From: an uncultured Opitutia bacterium
GTDB taxonomy: Bacteria; Verrucomicrobiota; Verrucomicrobiia; Opitutales; UBA953
Assembly (NCBI GenBank): GCA_903909465.1
Contig: CAIVVQ010000073.1
Span: forward strand, 1 to 53,161
Direction of reading: 5' to 3'
DNA: 53,161 bases
Shown piece by piece: positions 29,094-38,529 of the stretch. The position numbers and the translations under genes were made by a program. The number at the start of each line of letters is the position of its first letter. Within the stretch, counting starts at the first letter, position 1. Below the pieces are notes generated by a model. The model did no database searches. It was not told the origin of the DNA and was given only the letters and a program-made list of their open reading frames with translations.

Positions 29094-30425
29094 TTAGGGT
29101 CGTAATTTTTTCAGCCGCGTGGAAACAATCGAGGGGACAAAATTTATACGCGTTGGCACCTTGTATGCGGATAGAGTTGAGCGACAGGTTACACGAATCA
29201 AGGCCCTTAGCTTTTCCGGGTCTTCTGCCGATTGAGCAACCACTTCGGCTGCCACAGTTTGGCCTACAATCGAATTTTTTTCCCCGAAGACGCGACAGTC
29301 AATGACACCTGGGGTATTTAAAATCGCCGACTCTACTTCAGTGGGCATCACTTTCTCGCCACCCACGTTGATGAGCTCGCCCGTTCGGCCCAAGACGCAC
29401 AAAGTGTTGCCAGGCCCACGCTCTACCCTGTCGCCCGTACGGAACCAGCCATCGTCGGTAAAGGCTTCGTTAGAAGCATTCAGGTAACCGGGGACTTGGG
29501 TTTTGGAGCGTAACCAAAGTTCGTCGTTAATAATTTTCCATTCCACATTTTCGTCATCGATGGAGATGAATGTCGAATCGGGGTTGGGGCTAGAGATTTT
29601 AAGAATGCCCGTCTCGCTGGTTCCAAAGGTTTGTATTAAGCGGGCATGCCCAAAGGTTTCGCGGAGGCGATGTAAGAGGATTAACGGCATGGGCTCGGTG
29701 CCGTAAGTAATGAGCCGCAGTGAAGGCAAATGAGTCTCACCTGAGACTAATAAAAGATTAAGGAATGTAGGGGTCGCTGGGAGCACAATGACACCATGCT
29801 TGCGAATGGCTTCGGCCACACAGCGGGGGGCCCGACTCTCCGGAACAACCAACAGTGCACCTGCACTGAGTGCACCCAGTAAAGTATTAATGCCGCCGAT
29901 GTGATCGCCGCCCATCATGGCGATGATTGGCAGGTGGCTTTCACGGCGGGCTCGATACGTCTCCCACAAAATTGTGAAATCTTGAACCATTGCCTTCGGG
30001 GTGCCACTCGTGCCGCTCGAAAATAAAATCAGCCCGGCATGCTTTTTTTCCACCAGGTAGCCCAGAAATGACGGGGCAGCCGACTCATCCACGCGGGGGA
30101 GTAATTTCCATTTTAATCCATCGAGAAACACAATCCATTGTACGTGTACTTGTGCTAGTTTTTTGGGGTGTTCAGCGGCGTCTCCTGCGAGCGGCACAAT
30201 AAAGTGCTGATGTGCAGCCAGCGCAACGAGCCAAGCCACCAAGGCGGGGCTTTGTTCACCGATAATGGCAAAGGCGGTTGGGCCCTTTAGATTAAGCGCA
30301 CCCAACTCTCTGTCCGCCACGTCAACGAGCTGCAGTAAATCTGTGTAGCTTACTTCGCCGAAAGGCCCAGCCAGTGCGGGACGGTCTTTAAAGGTTTTAA
30401 ATCGTTCGAGAATCCAAGCGGACAT
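29094..30425 (-). CDS. AMP-dependent synthetase/ligase (acyl-ACP/acyl-CoA ligase-like)
   Basis: GLILFSSGTSGTPKAMVQDF, QTFGTSETG, GWFRTGDRVERGPGNTLCVLGRTGELINVGGEKVMPTEVESAIL. Confidence 0.9.
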   Translation of the reverse strand: MSAWILERFKTFKDRPALAGPFGEVSYTDLLQLVDVADRELGALNLKGPTAFAIIGEQSPALVAWLVALAAHQHFIVPLAGDAAEHPKKLAQVHVQWIVFLDGLKWKLLPRVDESAAPSFLGYLVEKKHAGLILFSSGTSGTPKAMVQDFTILWETYRARRESHLPIIAMMGGDHIGGINTLLGALSAGALLVVPESRAPRCVAEAIRKHGVIVLPATPTFLNLLLVSGETHLPSLRLITYGTEPMPLILLHRLRETFGHARLIQTFGTSETGILKISSPNPDSTFISIDDENVEWKIINDELWLRSKTQVPGYLNASNEAFTDDGWFRTGDRVERGPGNTLCVLGRTGELINVGGEKVMPTEVESAILNTPGVIDCRVFGEKNSIVGQTVAAEVVAQSAEDPEKLRALIRVTCRSTLSAYKVPTRINFVPSIVSTRLKKLRP

Positions 30426-30468
30426 ATAAATATTTCTGTTGCTCCTGCCCTAAAATAAGAACCGACGC

Positions 30469-31167
30469 TCAGCGCGATTGGATCTGCGCAAGGTAGCGAA
30501 TAGATCCGGGAACCGGATTGGCCTGCTGAATCGCTTCTAAGATAAAGTCTGCCGCCTCCTGGAGGCTTGTGCCATTCGGTCGACCAATACGTTCATTCAG
30601 ATGCTGAAGCTTGTTACCGTCGACGGCTTGAGTGAGCTTGGTCGGCACAGGTCCAAAGCCAAGGCCGACAACTGTGACACCTTGGGAGCTTAATTCCTTC
30701 CCGGCGACTTGGGTTAAAGCGTCAAGCGCCGCCTTACTTGCCACATAGGCCGCCTCCCCCTCTAAGGCCAACGGCACCGCCACGGTTGTAATATTAATAA
30801 TAAGGCCGCGTCGTTGCCGCACCATTTGTTTGCCGACGGCTTGGATGCAATGGAAGGCGCCAAGGTAATTCACTTGCATCAAATTTTCTGCAACCTTGCT
30901 TGGCGTTAATAATAAGGCGTTCATGGAAGCCGCCCCCGCATTATTGATAAGCAAATCAATGCCTTGATTGTTAGCTGTAGCTACCGCGACGGCATTTTGA
31001 ACGGACGATACTTGGGTCACATCAACTCGATGATCTACAAAATGAGGGTGGGCGATTTCTGATGGCTGACGGGAAAAGCCGTGCACGTGCCACCCGGCGG
31101 TAAGTAGTTTAAGTACGACAGCTTTGCCGAGACCCTCGGAGGAGCCCGTGATAATTGCGGTAGGCAT
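30469..31167 (-). CDS. SDR-family oxidoreductase (3-oxoacyl-ACP reductase-like)
   Basis: AIITGSSEGLGKAVVLKLL, LLINNAGAASM, AAYVASKAALDALTQVAGKEL. Confidence 0.88.
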   Translation of the reverse strand: MPTAIITGSSEGLGKAVVLKLLTAGWHVHGFSRQPSEIAHPHFVDHRVDVTQVSSVQNAVAVATANNQGIDLLINNAGAASMNALLLTPSKVAENLMQVNYLGAFHCIQAVGKQMVRQRRGLIINITTVAVPLALEGEAAYVASKAALDALTQVAGKELSSQGVTVVGLGFGPVPTKLTQAVDGNKLQHLNERIGRPNGTSLQEAADFILEAIQQANPVPGSIRYLAQIQSR

Positions 31168-31189
31168 GTTTAGTTAGAATAGTTTCTAC

Positions 31190-31489
31190 TCATCCTGCAT
31201 TCACCACTTCGATGATGTAGTCGGCCAATAAATTAACACGGCGAAATGGTGAGGTTAGGCGGCTCATGGCTTTTTCGTCGGCAAGCGCCACGCGGGCACC
31301 GCATTCGCGATAAATATCCTCCTCCAGATCGGAAATAAGTGTCACCAATCCCATGCTATCTAAGGCCGCACCATCGCCAAACAGTCGGGTCTGCTCATCG
31401 GCCGTAAGCAATGAGGGTCGGTCGAGCTCTTGGCCCAGCGCTCGAAGGCGCTTAAGCACTAGGGCTAAACTTTGGGGACGCGTCATCAT
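31190..31489 (-). CDS. Acyl carrier protein-like (second)
   Basis: 99 aa; LFGDGAALDSMGLVTLISDLEEDI, with DSM(G) phosphopantetheine context. Confidence 0.78.
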   Translation of the reverse strand: MMTRPQSLALVLKRLRALGQELDRPSLLTADEQTRLFGDGAALDSMGLVTLISDLEEDIYRECGARVALADEKAMSRLTSPFRRVNLLADYIIEVVNAG

Positions 31490-31490
31490 A

Positions 31491-32150
31491 TCAAATAAGT
31501 AAAATAAGTTCGTCGAGGCTCGAAATAATCTGCTGGGGCTGACCCAGGGGCGCCGCAGGGGTATTGCGATACTGTCCCTCGTGCCGTCGCACTTGAACGG
31601 TTCGCCAGCCTAATGCGTTGGGAGCGATAAAATCTTTACTGGCATTATCAGCTACATACATGAAATTTTCTCTGGGGTGCCTTTGCATCACTAGCTCAAA
31701 AGCTTTAGGCGAAGGCTTCCAGAACTCCCGCCCGAGCGCCTCAGTGAAAACAGGTTCAGGAATCCAGCGCTCAATGCCAAGGGCCTTAGCCTTGTTGCTT
31801 TGGGTGGGCAAAAAGCCGTCGCTAATTAAGGCAAGCGGGTGCGATTGACTGATGGCCTGCATCGCTCGCAAAGCATCAGGGAACCACGGCAAGGCAATGG
31901 GTGCATGCGTTCGATAGACTTGTAATAGCTCATGGACCTGTTCGATCGTCATCGGCTCGCGCTCGAGCCGCAGAAAGGCTTCTTGGAAAATACCCTTCCT
32001 TTGACCCGCCTGAAACAATGCAATCGCTTGGTCCGCAAACCCCGCTACTCCCCATTTTTTTAATGCATAGTCTCCGGCTGTCGCCAAGGCCGAGAGCACA
32101 AACGCATGCTCCGGGAACAGCGTGTCGTCCATATCAAATACTACTACCAT
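31491..32150 (-). CDS. HAD-superfamily hydrolase
   Basis: MVVVFDMDDTLFPE, LALISDGFLPTQSNKAKALG, KPSPKAFELVMQ. Confidence 0.9.
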   Translation of the reverse strand: MVVVFDMDDTLFPEHAFVLSALATAGDYALKKWGVAGFADQAIALFQAGQRKGIFQEAFLRLEREPMTIEQVHELLQVYRTHAPIALPWFPDALRAMQAISQSHPLALISDGFLPTQSNKAKALGIERWIPEPVFTEALGREFWKPSPKAFELVMQRHPRENFMYVADNASKDFIAPNALGWRTVQVRRHEGQYRNTPAAPLGQPQQIISSLDELILLI

Positions 32151-32152
32151 AT

Positions 32153-33187
32153 TTATTTATTGGTAAACGGGGCCCGCACAAAGCCAGCAAGCCGAGTAAG
32201 AATAGCTGCCAATAAGAATAGTGCCTGTGTGTTAACAGTCGTGCGAAGGAAGAAATACTTTACTCCCGGATACTCAGTTTCGCTCAAATGGATGATGGGC
32301 ACATGTCCACGCAATCGAAGCTCGCGGTACATTCGCGTGACGTAGCGCAAAGATTGATCCGAAATCAATAAACGAAGACAAAGGAAGAGCGTGTAACTAT
32401 CTTTTCTTGATTTTAATCTACTCACCAAGCCTGGGCTTCCTCCTTTATGAGCAGCAATCAAGCACTGGAAGTCCCCAATAGCACCAAATAGCCCGTCGCA
32501 CGCCCGCTTCATGGTCTCAGCATCGCGCCTCTTTGTTACCGAAGTTGAATGCCTAATCCAAACGTACGCAATGCCGTCACAATGTGCCATTCTTTGAGCG
32601 GCCAGAAAAACTGTCGGCGTAAAAATCGCGTCTTCGACTAGCCATCGTCCACTTGGAAATCTGATATTTGCTTCCATTAAGAGCCTACGTTGGACTAAAT
32701 AATGCCAAGCTGTATTATAGTAATTTACCTGTGCGACATAAGCCCTGCCAGTCGCAACCTGCGATAAACCGCTTTCTTGAATAAAGTCGTGATTTGTCAG
32801 GCCTGCACCCGCCGGTAATTCTTTTACCCCAAAAGTTAAGACATCTAGATTATTCTGCATTACGTGCGCGAGTAAGTGCCGTGCCGAATTTCTTATCAGC
32901 ACATCATCGTTATCTACAAACCATAAATATTCGCCGACTGCAGCATCGATGCCAACGTTGCGTGCAACTGCCACCCCCTGATTGTCCTGATTGATTATTC
33001 TAATTGCTGCATGCTTCTTCTGCAGCTCCTGTACCACACTTAAGGAATCATCGGTAGACCCGTCATTGATGATAATAATTTCGAAATCATTTAAAGGTAA
33101 GCCTTGATCAATAACAGAGGAAACGCAACGGGCGATGAATTTTTCGCCATTATAGATGGGTATTATGAAAGAAATTTTGGGAGCCAT
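32153..33187 (-). CDS. Glycosyltransferase family 2
   Basis: KISFIIPIYNGEKFIARCVSSVIDQGLPLNDFEIIIINDGSTDDSL, VARNVGIDAAVGEYLWFVDNDD. Confidence 0.94.
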   Translation of the reverse strand: MAPKISFIIPIYNGEKFIARCVSSVIDQGLPLNDFEIIIINDGSTDDSLSVVQELQKKHAAIRIINQDNQGVAVARNVGIDAAVGEYLWFVDNDDVLIRNSARHLLAHVMQNNLDVLTFGVKELPAGAGLTNHDFIQESGLSQVATGRAYVAQVNYYNTAWHYLVQRRLLMEANIRFPSGRWLVEDAIFTPTVFLAAQRMAHCDGIAYVWIRHSTSVTKRRDAETMKRACDGLFGAIGDFQCLIAAHKGGSPGLVSRLKSRKDSYTLFLCLRLLISDQSLRYVTRMYRELRLRGHVPIIHLSETEYPGVKYFFLRTTVNTQALFLLAAILTRLAGFVRAPFTNK

Positions 33188-33196
33188 TTTATGCGT

Positions 33197-34159
33197 CTAA
33201 ATTTTTTTGAAGACAGCCGCATCGTAACGTAACATAGCTAAACCGTCTTGCCAGTTATTGTGAGCCGTCGATGGCCGGCACAAAGCTTCTTCGATAATCC
33301 ACTTCCCGAAAGTGGCCCCTGCAGCATGAGCGAGAGGGTAGCCGCCACCAAAGCGGGCGTTGATTTCGAAAACCTTAGCTCCCGTTGATGTCAAAATCAC
33401 CTGGAAGCAAAATGGGCCGCGCAACCCGGGCACCGCCTGTACGATTTGTTCAGCCAACTTTTGCAGGTCTTCCCTTCTCTCCGTCACGGCCTTGCTCACT
33501 TCCCCAGCCCGAGTCTCAATGCGACGATGCGGAACAGCGGCACGTAATCGACCATTAAGATCCGCAAAGCAGTTCACCGTGTATTCGGGGCCTTCGAGCT
33601 TCTCTTGGGCGACATAACATGGCGCCTCGAGGTTAAGCGCTCGTAGCTCAGATAGATCATGGGCAACGTGTATCCCGATAGAACTGCTTCCGTCGACTCG
33701 CTTAAGAATTAAAGGGAAGTTAAGCGAGGCCGCACCCGAAAGGAAATCGGCTAGGCGAGCAGTGCGGGGCGATGGTACGTTCGCTTGAATCAAAACGTCG
33801 GCGGTGAGTTGCTTATCGCGGGCGACCCTAACCGCTGCCGAATCAGAAACTACAAGGTGCACGCCTGCCTGGCGGAATTGTTCGTGTGCTGCGCTTAATA
33901 TGGACAACTCCGTATCAATGGTAGGAATGAGAATCTTGACATGTTGCGTGCGACAAATTGTTAAAATCCGCTCAACGTATTCCGGCTCGGTACAACGCGG
34001 AACGGCAAAAGAGGCCGCCGCCCATTGGCAAGCGGCACTGAGCTGGGGCGTTGAATCAGCCGCAAGAATTTGCGCCGCCAATCCCAGTTGATGGGCGTCA
34101 TGCAAGAAGGTTTTGCCTAATTCAACTCGGCGGCCCGAGGAGGTGATACAGATATTCAT
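33197..34159 (-). CDS. ATP-grasp family protein (carbamoyl-phosphate synthase large subunit-like)
   Basis: MNICITSSGRRVELGKTFL, FPLILKRVDGSSSIGIHVAHD, VAQEKLEGPEYTVNCFAD, KVFEINARFGGGYPLAHAAG. Confidence 0.88.
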   Translation of the reverse strand: MNICITSSGRRVELGKTFLHDAHQLGLAAQILAADSTPQLSAACQWAAASFAVPRCTEPEYVERILTICRTQHVKILIPTIDTELSILSAAHEQFRQAGVHLVVSDSAAVRVARDKQLTADVLIQANVPSPRTARLADFLSGAASLNFPLILKRVDGSSSIGIHVAHDLSELRALNLEAPCYVAQEKLEGPEYTVNCFADLNGRLRAAVPHRRIETRAGEVSKAVTERREDLQKLAEQIVQAVPGLRGPFCFQVILTSTGAKVFEINARFGGGYPLAHAAGATFGKWIIEEALCRPSTAHNNWQDGLAMLRYDAAVFKKI

Positions 34160-34239
34160 AAATTCGGATGGTTGATCATTCTATCGAGAAGAAAAAGTTG
34201 CTCCTAGTTCCTGGTTCCACATTTATTAGGTGACCTCGC

Positions 34240-35325
34240 ATGATTCCTCCGGAGCAATATTCATTTATTTTTGACCACATGATGCTGGCCTTAATTTTGA
34301 TAACCCTGGCGAGCTATACACAAGGTGGGGTTAAAGGGTTTAATCGTTTAGCCGGCGTGGCGGTCCCGATTTTCTTAATCTTGTATATCGGCACTCGGCC
34401 TATTTCGGTGGTATTCGTTGACATGGTCACTTACGCACAATCATTCGAAATCGCAGCCAATACCGGAAACGTTTATTATGCGGATTGGCTTTTTAATGCC
34501 CTCATGCTGGGCATGTCGCAGGTCACAACGGTCGACGTATTTTTTGTGGTTTGTGCGATACTTTACGTTTTGCCAATTGCTGCCGGACTCGCACGTCGCC
34601 ACGGTGGTGCAGCTTTCAGTGCAATGCTCGCCACCATTACGAGCTTTTCTTTTTTTACCTACGGGGTTAACGGGATTCGCAATGGTATCGCCACATCAAT
34701 TTTATTGGCAGCATTTGCTTGGAGCGACCGAAAGTTTGTTTTTATTTTATTAGCCGTCGCGGCAACTGGCACCCACAGCTCCGTGGCGGTGCCGGCATTG
34801 TTTTATTTTCTAACCTTTTTTAATCAGAATATTGTACTTTATTTCTGTCTTTGGCTTGCGACCCTATTTTTTACCTTCGTGACCAGCGGCACAGGCGCTG
34901 TTTTTATATCAAACTTATTGTCATCGTCCGACGATTCACGTGTGGGCTACCTCACCCAGATTGGAGAAGACAAGGGTGGGTTTCGCCTCGATTTCGTACT
35001 CTACAGTATTGTGCCAGTAATCATTTCTTACTCTTGGGCCAAAGCGCATACTCGCCAGGACCCATTTTATCGCCGCCTACTTTGCAGCTATTTAGCAACG
35101 AACTCTTTTTGGCTTTTGGTAATGTATGCCGCCTACTCCAACCGCTTTTCTTACTTGTCGTGGTTTATGATGCCGTGGCTGATCGTTTATCCATTTATCC
35201 CAAACAAAGGCGGGGCGAACCATACGGAGTCGAAGCACTGGGACGTCAATAAGTTTACTGCGATGCTGGTCGGGCAGTTTACCCTCACTTATTTATTTGA
35301 TATTATTATTTACCCAAACCGCTAA
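34240..35325 (+). CDS. EpsG-family polysaccharide polymerase (Wzy-like membrane protein)
   Basis: Multi-TM; FFTYGVNGIRNGIATSILLAAFA...THSSVAVPALFYF is typical of EpsG. Confidence 0.8.
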   Translation: MIPPEQYSFIFDHMMLALILITLASYTQGGVKGFNRLAGVAVPIFLILYIGTRPISVVFVDMVTYAQSFEIAANTGNVYYADWLFNALMLGMSQVTTVDVFFVVCAILYVLPIAAGLARRHGGAAFSAMLATITSFSFFTYGVNGIRNGIATSILLAAFAWSDRKFVFILLAVAATGTHSSVAVPALFYFLTFFNQNIVLYFCLWLATLFFTFVTSGTGAVFISNLLSSSDDSRVGYLTQIGEDKGGFRLDFVLYSIVPVIISYSWAKAHTRQDPFYRRLLCSYLATNSFWLLVMYAAYSNRFSYLSWFMMPWLIVYPFIPNKGGANHTESKHWDVNKFTAMLVGQFTLTYLFDIIIYPNR

Positions 35326-35334
35326 ATTTCTGCA

Positions 35335-36525
35335 GTGATTATCGCCTACATACTTACCGCGCCCCAAATGGCTGGGTTTCTTCGTGGACAGATTTCTGCC
35401 CTAAGGGCATCGGGCTTTGTGCCGACGATTTTTTCCCCTGAGGCTACAGCACAAATTAAACAAATCGCTCATGAAGAAGGGGCTGCACTCGTTATTGTGA
35501 AAATGCGAAGGAGCATCTCACCTTGGCACGACCTTGTGAGCACCCTTCAATTGACTCATCAACTTTGGAGGTTGAAACCCGAGGTGGTAGTGACGATTGG
35601 TCCAAAGGCCGGTTTGCTTGGCGGAGTTGCCAGCTGCATCATCGGTGTGCCCTGTCGTATTCAAACAAAGTGGGGGATCCGACTTGAGACGACCACCGGG
35701 CTACTTCGCAGGGTGCTCACGGTTGCTGATAAAATTGCGGGGGCGTGTGCACACCTAATTTTATGCGACAGTCTGAGCGGGAAACAACGAACCGCAGAAC
35801 TTGGCCTCGCTCCAGCGCACAAAATTCGGGTGGTGGCCAACGGCTCGGCGAACGGTATTAACACTAAGCGCTTTGCGATTAACCCGGCGAATCAGGCAGC
35901 CGCCAGCGCGTTTCGTGCTGAATTAGGCATATCAAGTACGGCTCCGCTGGTTGGTTTTGTGGGCAGGCTTAATTTAGATAAAGGATTAATTGAACTCCGT
36001 GAAGCTTGGGCGTTGATTGTCGCCCAACGGCCCGATGCCACCCTCGCAATTATCGGCGAAGACGAATGTAAAAGCACCGAAGAAAAACTAGCGCTGGCGC
36101 AATTGAAACAATCACTTGGGGTGAAAATTTTAGGGCCGCGCACCGGCGTTGAAGGACTTTTTATGGCGATGGACGTTTTCCTGATGCCGTCACACCGCGA
36201 GGGTTTTGGCGTGGTAGTCTTAGAGGCCGCTGCCATGGAAGTTCCCACCGTTGGCTTCAATGTAACCGGCATGAAGGATTCAGTGCTCAATCATACCACG
36301 GGGGTGTTAGTCGAGCTGGGAGATGTCAAAGGACTTGCTCGCGCGACCCTGACCTACCTCGGCGATGTTCAGTTAAAGAAACAACACGGTCAAAAAGGTC
36401 GGCAGCGCGTTGAGGCCGACTTCCGGCCAGCGACTGTTTGGCGGGGATACTTTGAAACTTACCGCGACCTAGCCGAGGCGCGAAACTTGGACACTCGCCG
36501 CCTGAAATGGAATCCCCCTACATGA
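35335..36525 (+). CDS. Glycosyltransferase family 4 (GTG start)
   Basis: VVTIGPKAGLLGGVAS, LVGFVGRLNLDKGLIELREAW, VFLMPSHREGFGVVVLEAAAMEVPTVGF. Confidence 0.92.
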   Translation: MIIAYILTAPQMAGFLRGQISALRASGFVPTIFSPEATAQIKQIAHEEGAALVIVKMRRSISPWHDLVSTLQLTHQLWRLKPEVVVTIGPKAGLLGGVASCIIGVPCRIQTKWGIRLETTTGLLRRVLTVADKIAGACAHLILCDSLSGKQRTAELGLAPAHKIRVVANGSANGINTKRFAINPANQAAASAFRAELGISSTAPLVGFVGRLNLDKGLIELREAWALIVAQRPDATLAIIGEDECKSTEEKLALAQLKQSLGVKILGPRTGVEGLFMAMDVFLMPSHREGFGVVVLEAAAMEVPTVGFNVTGMKDSVLNHTTGVLVELGDVKGLARATLTYLGDVQLKKQHGQKGRQRVEADFRPATVWRGYFETYRDLAEARNLDTRRLKWNPPT

Positions 36526-37325
36526 GTAAACCGCCCGCTGTTTCGATTTTAATGGGCATCTATAATTGCGCGCCAACTTTGGCGGAAGCAATTGAGTCGA
36601 TTCAAGCGCAGACTTTTACCGACTGGGAGTTTGTCATTTGTGATGACGGCTCAAAAGACGCAAGCTGGGCGGTAAGTACAGGTTACGCCCGCCATGACCC
36701 ACGAATTAAAGTTCTCAAAAACTCAAAAAATATTGGGCTCGCCCGTACCTTAGATTACTGCGCTTCGGTCGCTCGCGGTAAATATTTTGCCCGCATGGAT
36801 GGCGACGACCGCTGCGACTCGATGCGACTAGAGAAGTTATTTGCCGCACTCGAAGCCCACCCTGAAGTCGCCGTGGTCAGCTCTTGGATGAGCATGTTTG
36901 ATGATCAAGGCACTTGGGGGGTTGTCCGGACTAAAGCACATCCAACGGCGGCTGACTTCGCTAACGGCTCCCCCATTTGCCACGCCCCTTGCATGATGCG
37001 GCGCTCTGCCTTCGAGGCCGCGGGGGGTTACGGTAGTCAACCTTGGGTGATTCGGGCGGAAGATTATTACTTATGGTTCCGTTTTTATGCTAAAGGCTTT
37101 TCCGCACTTAACTTACAAGAACCGCTTTATTACATGCGTGACGATCGAGCCGCTAAAGCTCGCCGAACATTTAAATCGCGCATCAACGAGACAATTGTGC
37201 GCTGGAAAGGCTTTGGCCTGCTTCACTTCCCTGTCTGGAAAAGGCTTTGGGCGATTCGCCCACTTTTAGTCTGGGCAATTCCATCTTGGATTTACGAACG
37301 ACTACGCAAAAGGAGCCGACAGTAG
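36522..37325 (+). CDS. Glycosyltransferase family 2
   Basis: VSILMGIYNCAPTLAEAIESIQAQTFTDWEFVICDDGSKDASW, YFARMDGDDR; ATGA overlap with preceding gene. Confidence 0.94.
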   Translation: MSKPPAVSILMGIYNCAPTLAEAIESIQAQTFTDWEFVICDDGSKDASWAVSTGYARHDPRIKVLKNSKNIGLARTLDYCASVARGKYFARMDGDDRCDSMRLEKLFAALEAHPEVAVVSSWMSMFDDQGTWGVVRTKAHPTAADFANGSPICHAPCMMRRSAFEAAGGYGSQPWVIRAEDYYLWFRFYAKGFSALNLQEPLYYMRDDRAAKARRTFKSRINETIVRWKGFGLLHFPVWKRLWAIRPLLVWAIPSWIYERLRKRSRQ

Positions 37326-37326
37326 C

Positions 37327-38529
37327 TCAGGGAATGAGTGCTAAAACTTTTTGGGCTTCACTGAGGTTGCCATAATCACGACTCGCCGCCGTGGCCGCCA
37401 GTCGATTGCGGAGTTCGACATCACGAGATAGTAGCGTAATCGCCCCTACGAGGCCATCGACACCGGCTGAAGCAATGTAGCCATCCACATTGTGTTCAAG
37501 TTGGCTACTGGCGGTGGAGAAATTCGAGATAAGCACAGCCTTACCAAGCATTTGGGCTTCGCGGACAGCAACCGCCTTTCCTTCATAGCGGGAGGGTTGG
37601 ACATATAGATCGCAAGCTTTCATGTATGGATAAGGATTGGTGCGCTTGCCGAGTAGAATGAAATTATCACCGAGGCGCTGTTCGGCAATTATTCGACGCA
37701 ACATGGGCTCGTCAGGTCCGTAGCCCATAATATACCACCGCACCTTCACGCCACTATCGAGTAACTTTCGGCAAGCCAGAGCGGCGAGTTCGAATGCTTT
37801 TTGGTGTGTGTATCGTCCGGCCGAACATAGTACCAAAGTCTGGTCATCTTTTATCATATCCGAAGGCGGGTAATTAATAAGCGCCTGGGTGCGTACGAAA
37901 TTGGGGGCTAATAAGTTTTCGATGACGACAAGTTTTGGCTTTTGCTCTATAAAAACTTTCCCGAACGAGGTTGCGACATCTGGAGAGACGGCGACGATTA
38001 CATCCATCGCGGCCCATGCCGGCTGCTCGACGGCAAGGTTAACGCCCGACTCAACGGCGGTATAGTCAGTATGAATCCACCCAACCTTACGTCGGGCGTT
38101 AACCTTCCGCCAGACGGTGTCGTGAGGCGTAAGAAACCCAATGGCTAAATCATACGCACCGGGGATTTGTGGCAAAAACAGCTGGGCGTAAGCATGTGAG
38201 CGCGACAGGAGGAATCCGGGAGTCATTCCCAGTTTCAACATTAGCTCTGAGACCATTCTTGCGGTTAGGCGAGCGAATCCAATCAGCGGATTGCGGAAAA
38301 AAAGCGCGCGCGACTGTGGCCCGTCGAGACGGGCGTATTCGGGAGCTTCGGGAAGCAGCCTTACCCACTTAGGAATCATGGGCAGAAACTCACCTTTATG
38401 CTCGTACAGAAAAATGGTTACTTCGCAGCGAGCAGGGTCCAGCGACTCCAGTAAGCCGATCAGGCTTCGCTCCACCCCGCCAATTTCCATGGCGTGCGTG
38501 ACGATTAAGATTCGGGGCTTTTTGGTCAT
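37327..38529 (-). CDS. Glycosyltransferase family 4
   Basis: RILIVTHAMEIGGVERSLIGLLESLD, LVLCSAGRYTHQKAFELA, DLYVQPSRYEGKAVAVREAQMLGKAVLISNF. Confidence 0.92.
   Translation of the reverse strand: MTKKPRILIVTHAMEIGGVERSLIGLLESLDPARCEVTIFLYEHKGEFLPMIPKWVRLLPEAPEYARLDGPQSRALFFRNPLIGFARLTARMVSELMLKLGMTPGFLLSRSHAYAQLFLPQIPGAYDLAIGFLTPHDTVWRKVNARRKVGWIHTDYTAVESGVNLAVEQPAWAAMDVIVAVSPDVATSFGKVFIEQKPKLVVIENLLAPNFVRTQALINYPPSDMIKDDQTLVLCSAGRYTHQKAFELAALACRKLLDSGVKVRWYIMGYGPDEPMLRRIIAEQRLGDNFILLGKRTNPYPYMKACDLYVQPSRYEGKAVAVREAQMLGKAVLISNFSTASSQLEHNVDGYIASAGVDGLVGAITLLSRDVELRNRLAATAASRDYGNLSEAQKVLALIP

Noticed and set aside
31491-34159. HAD + ATP-grasp as an FkbH-like methoxymalonyl-ACP starter
   Set aside because: The HAD protein is a plain 219-aa hydrolase without the FkbH C-terminal acyltransferase-like domain, so this specific assignment is not supported.
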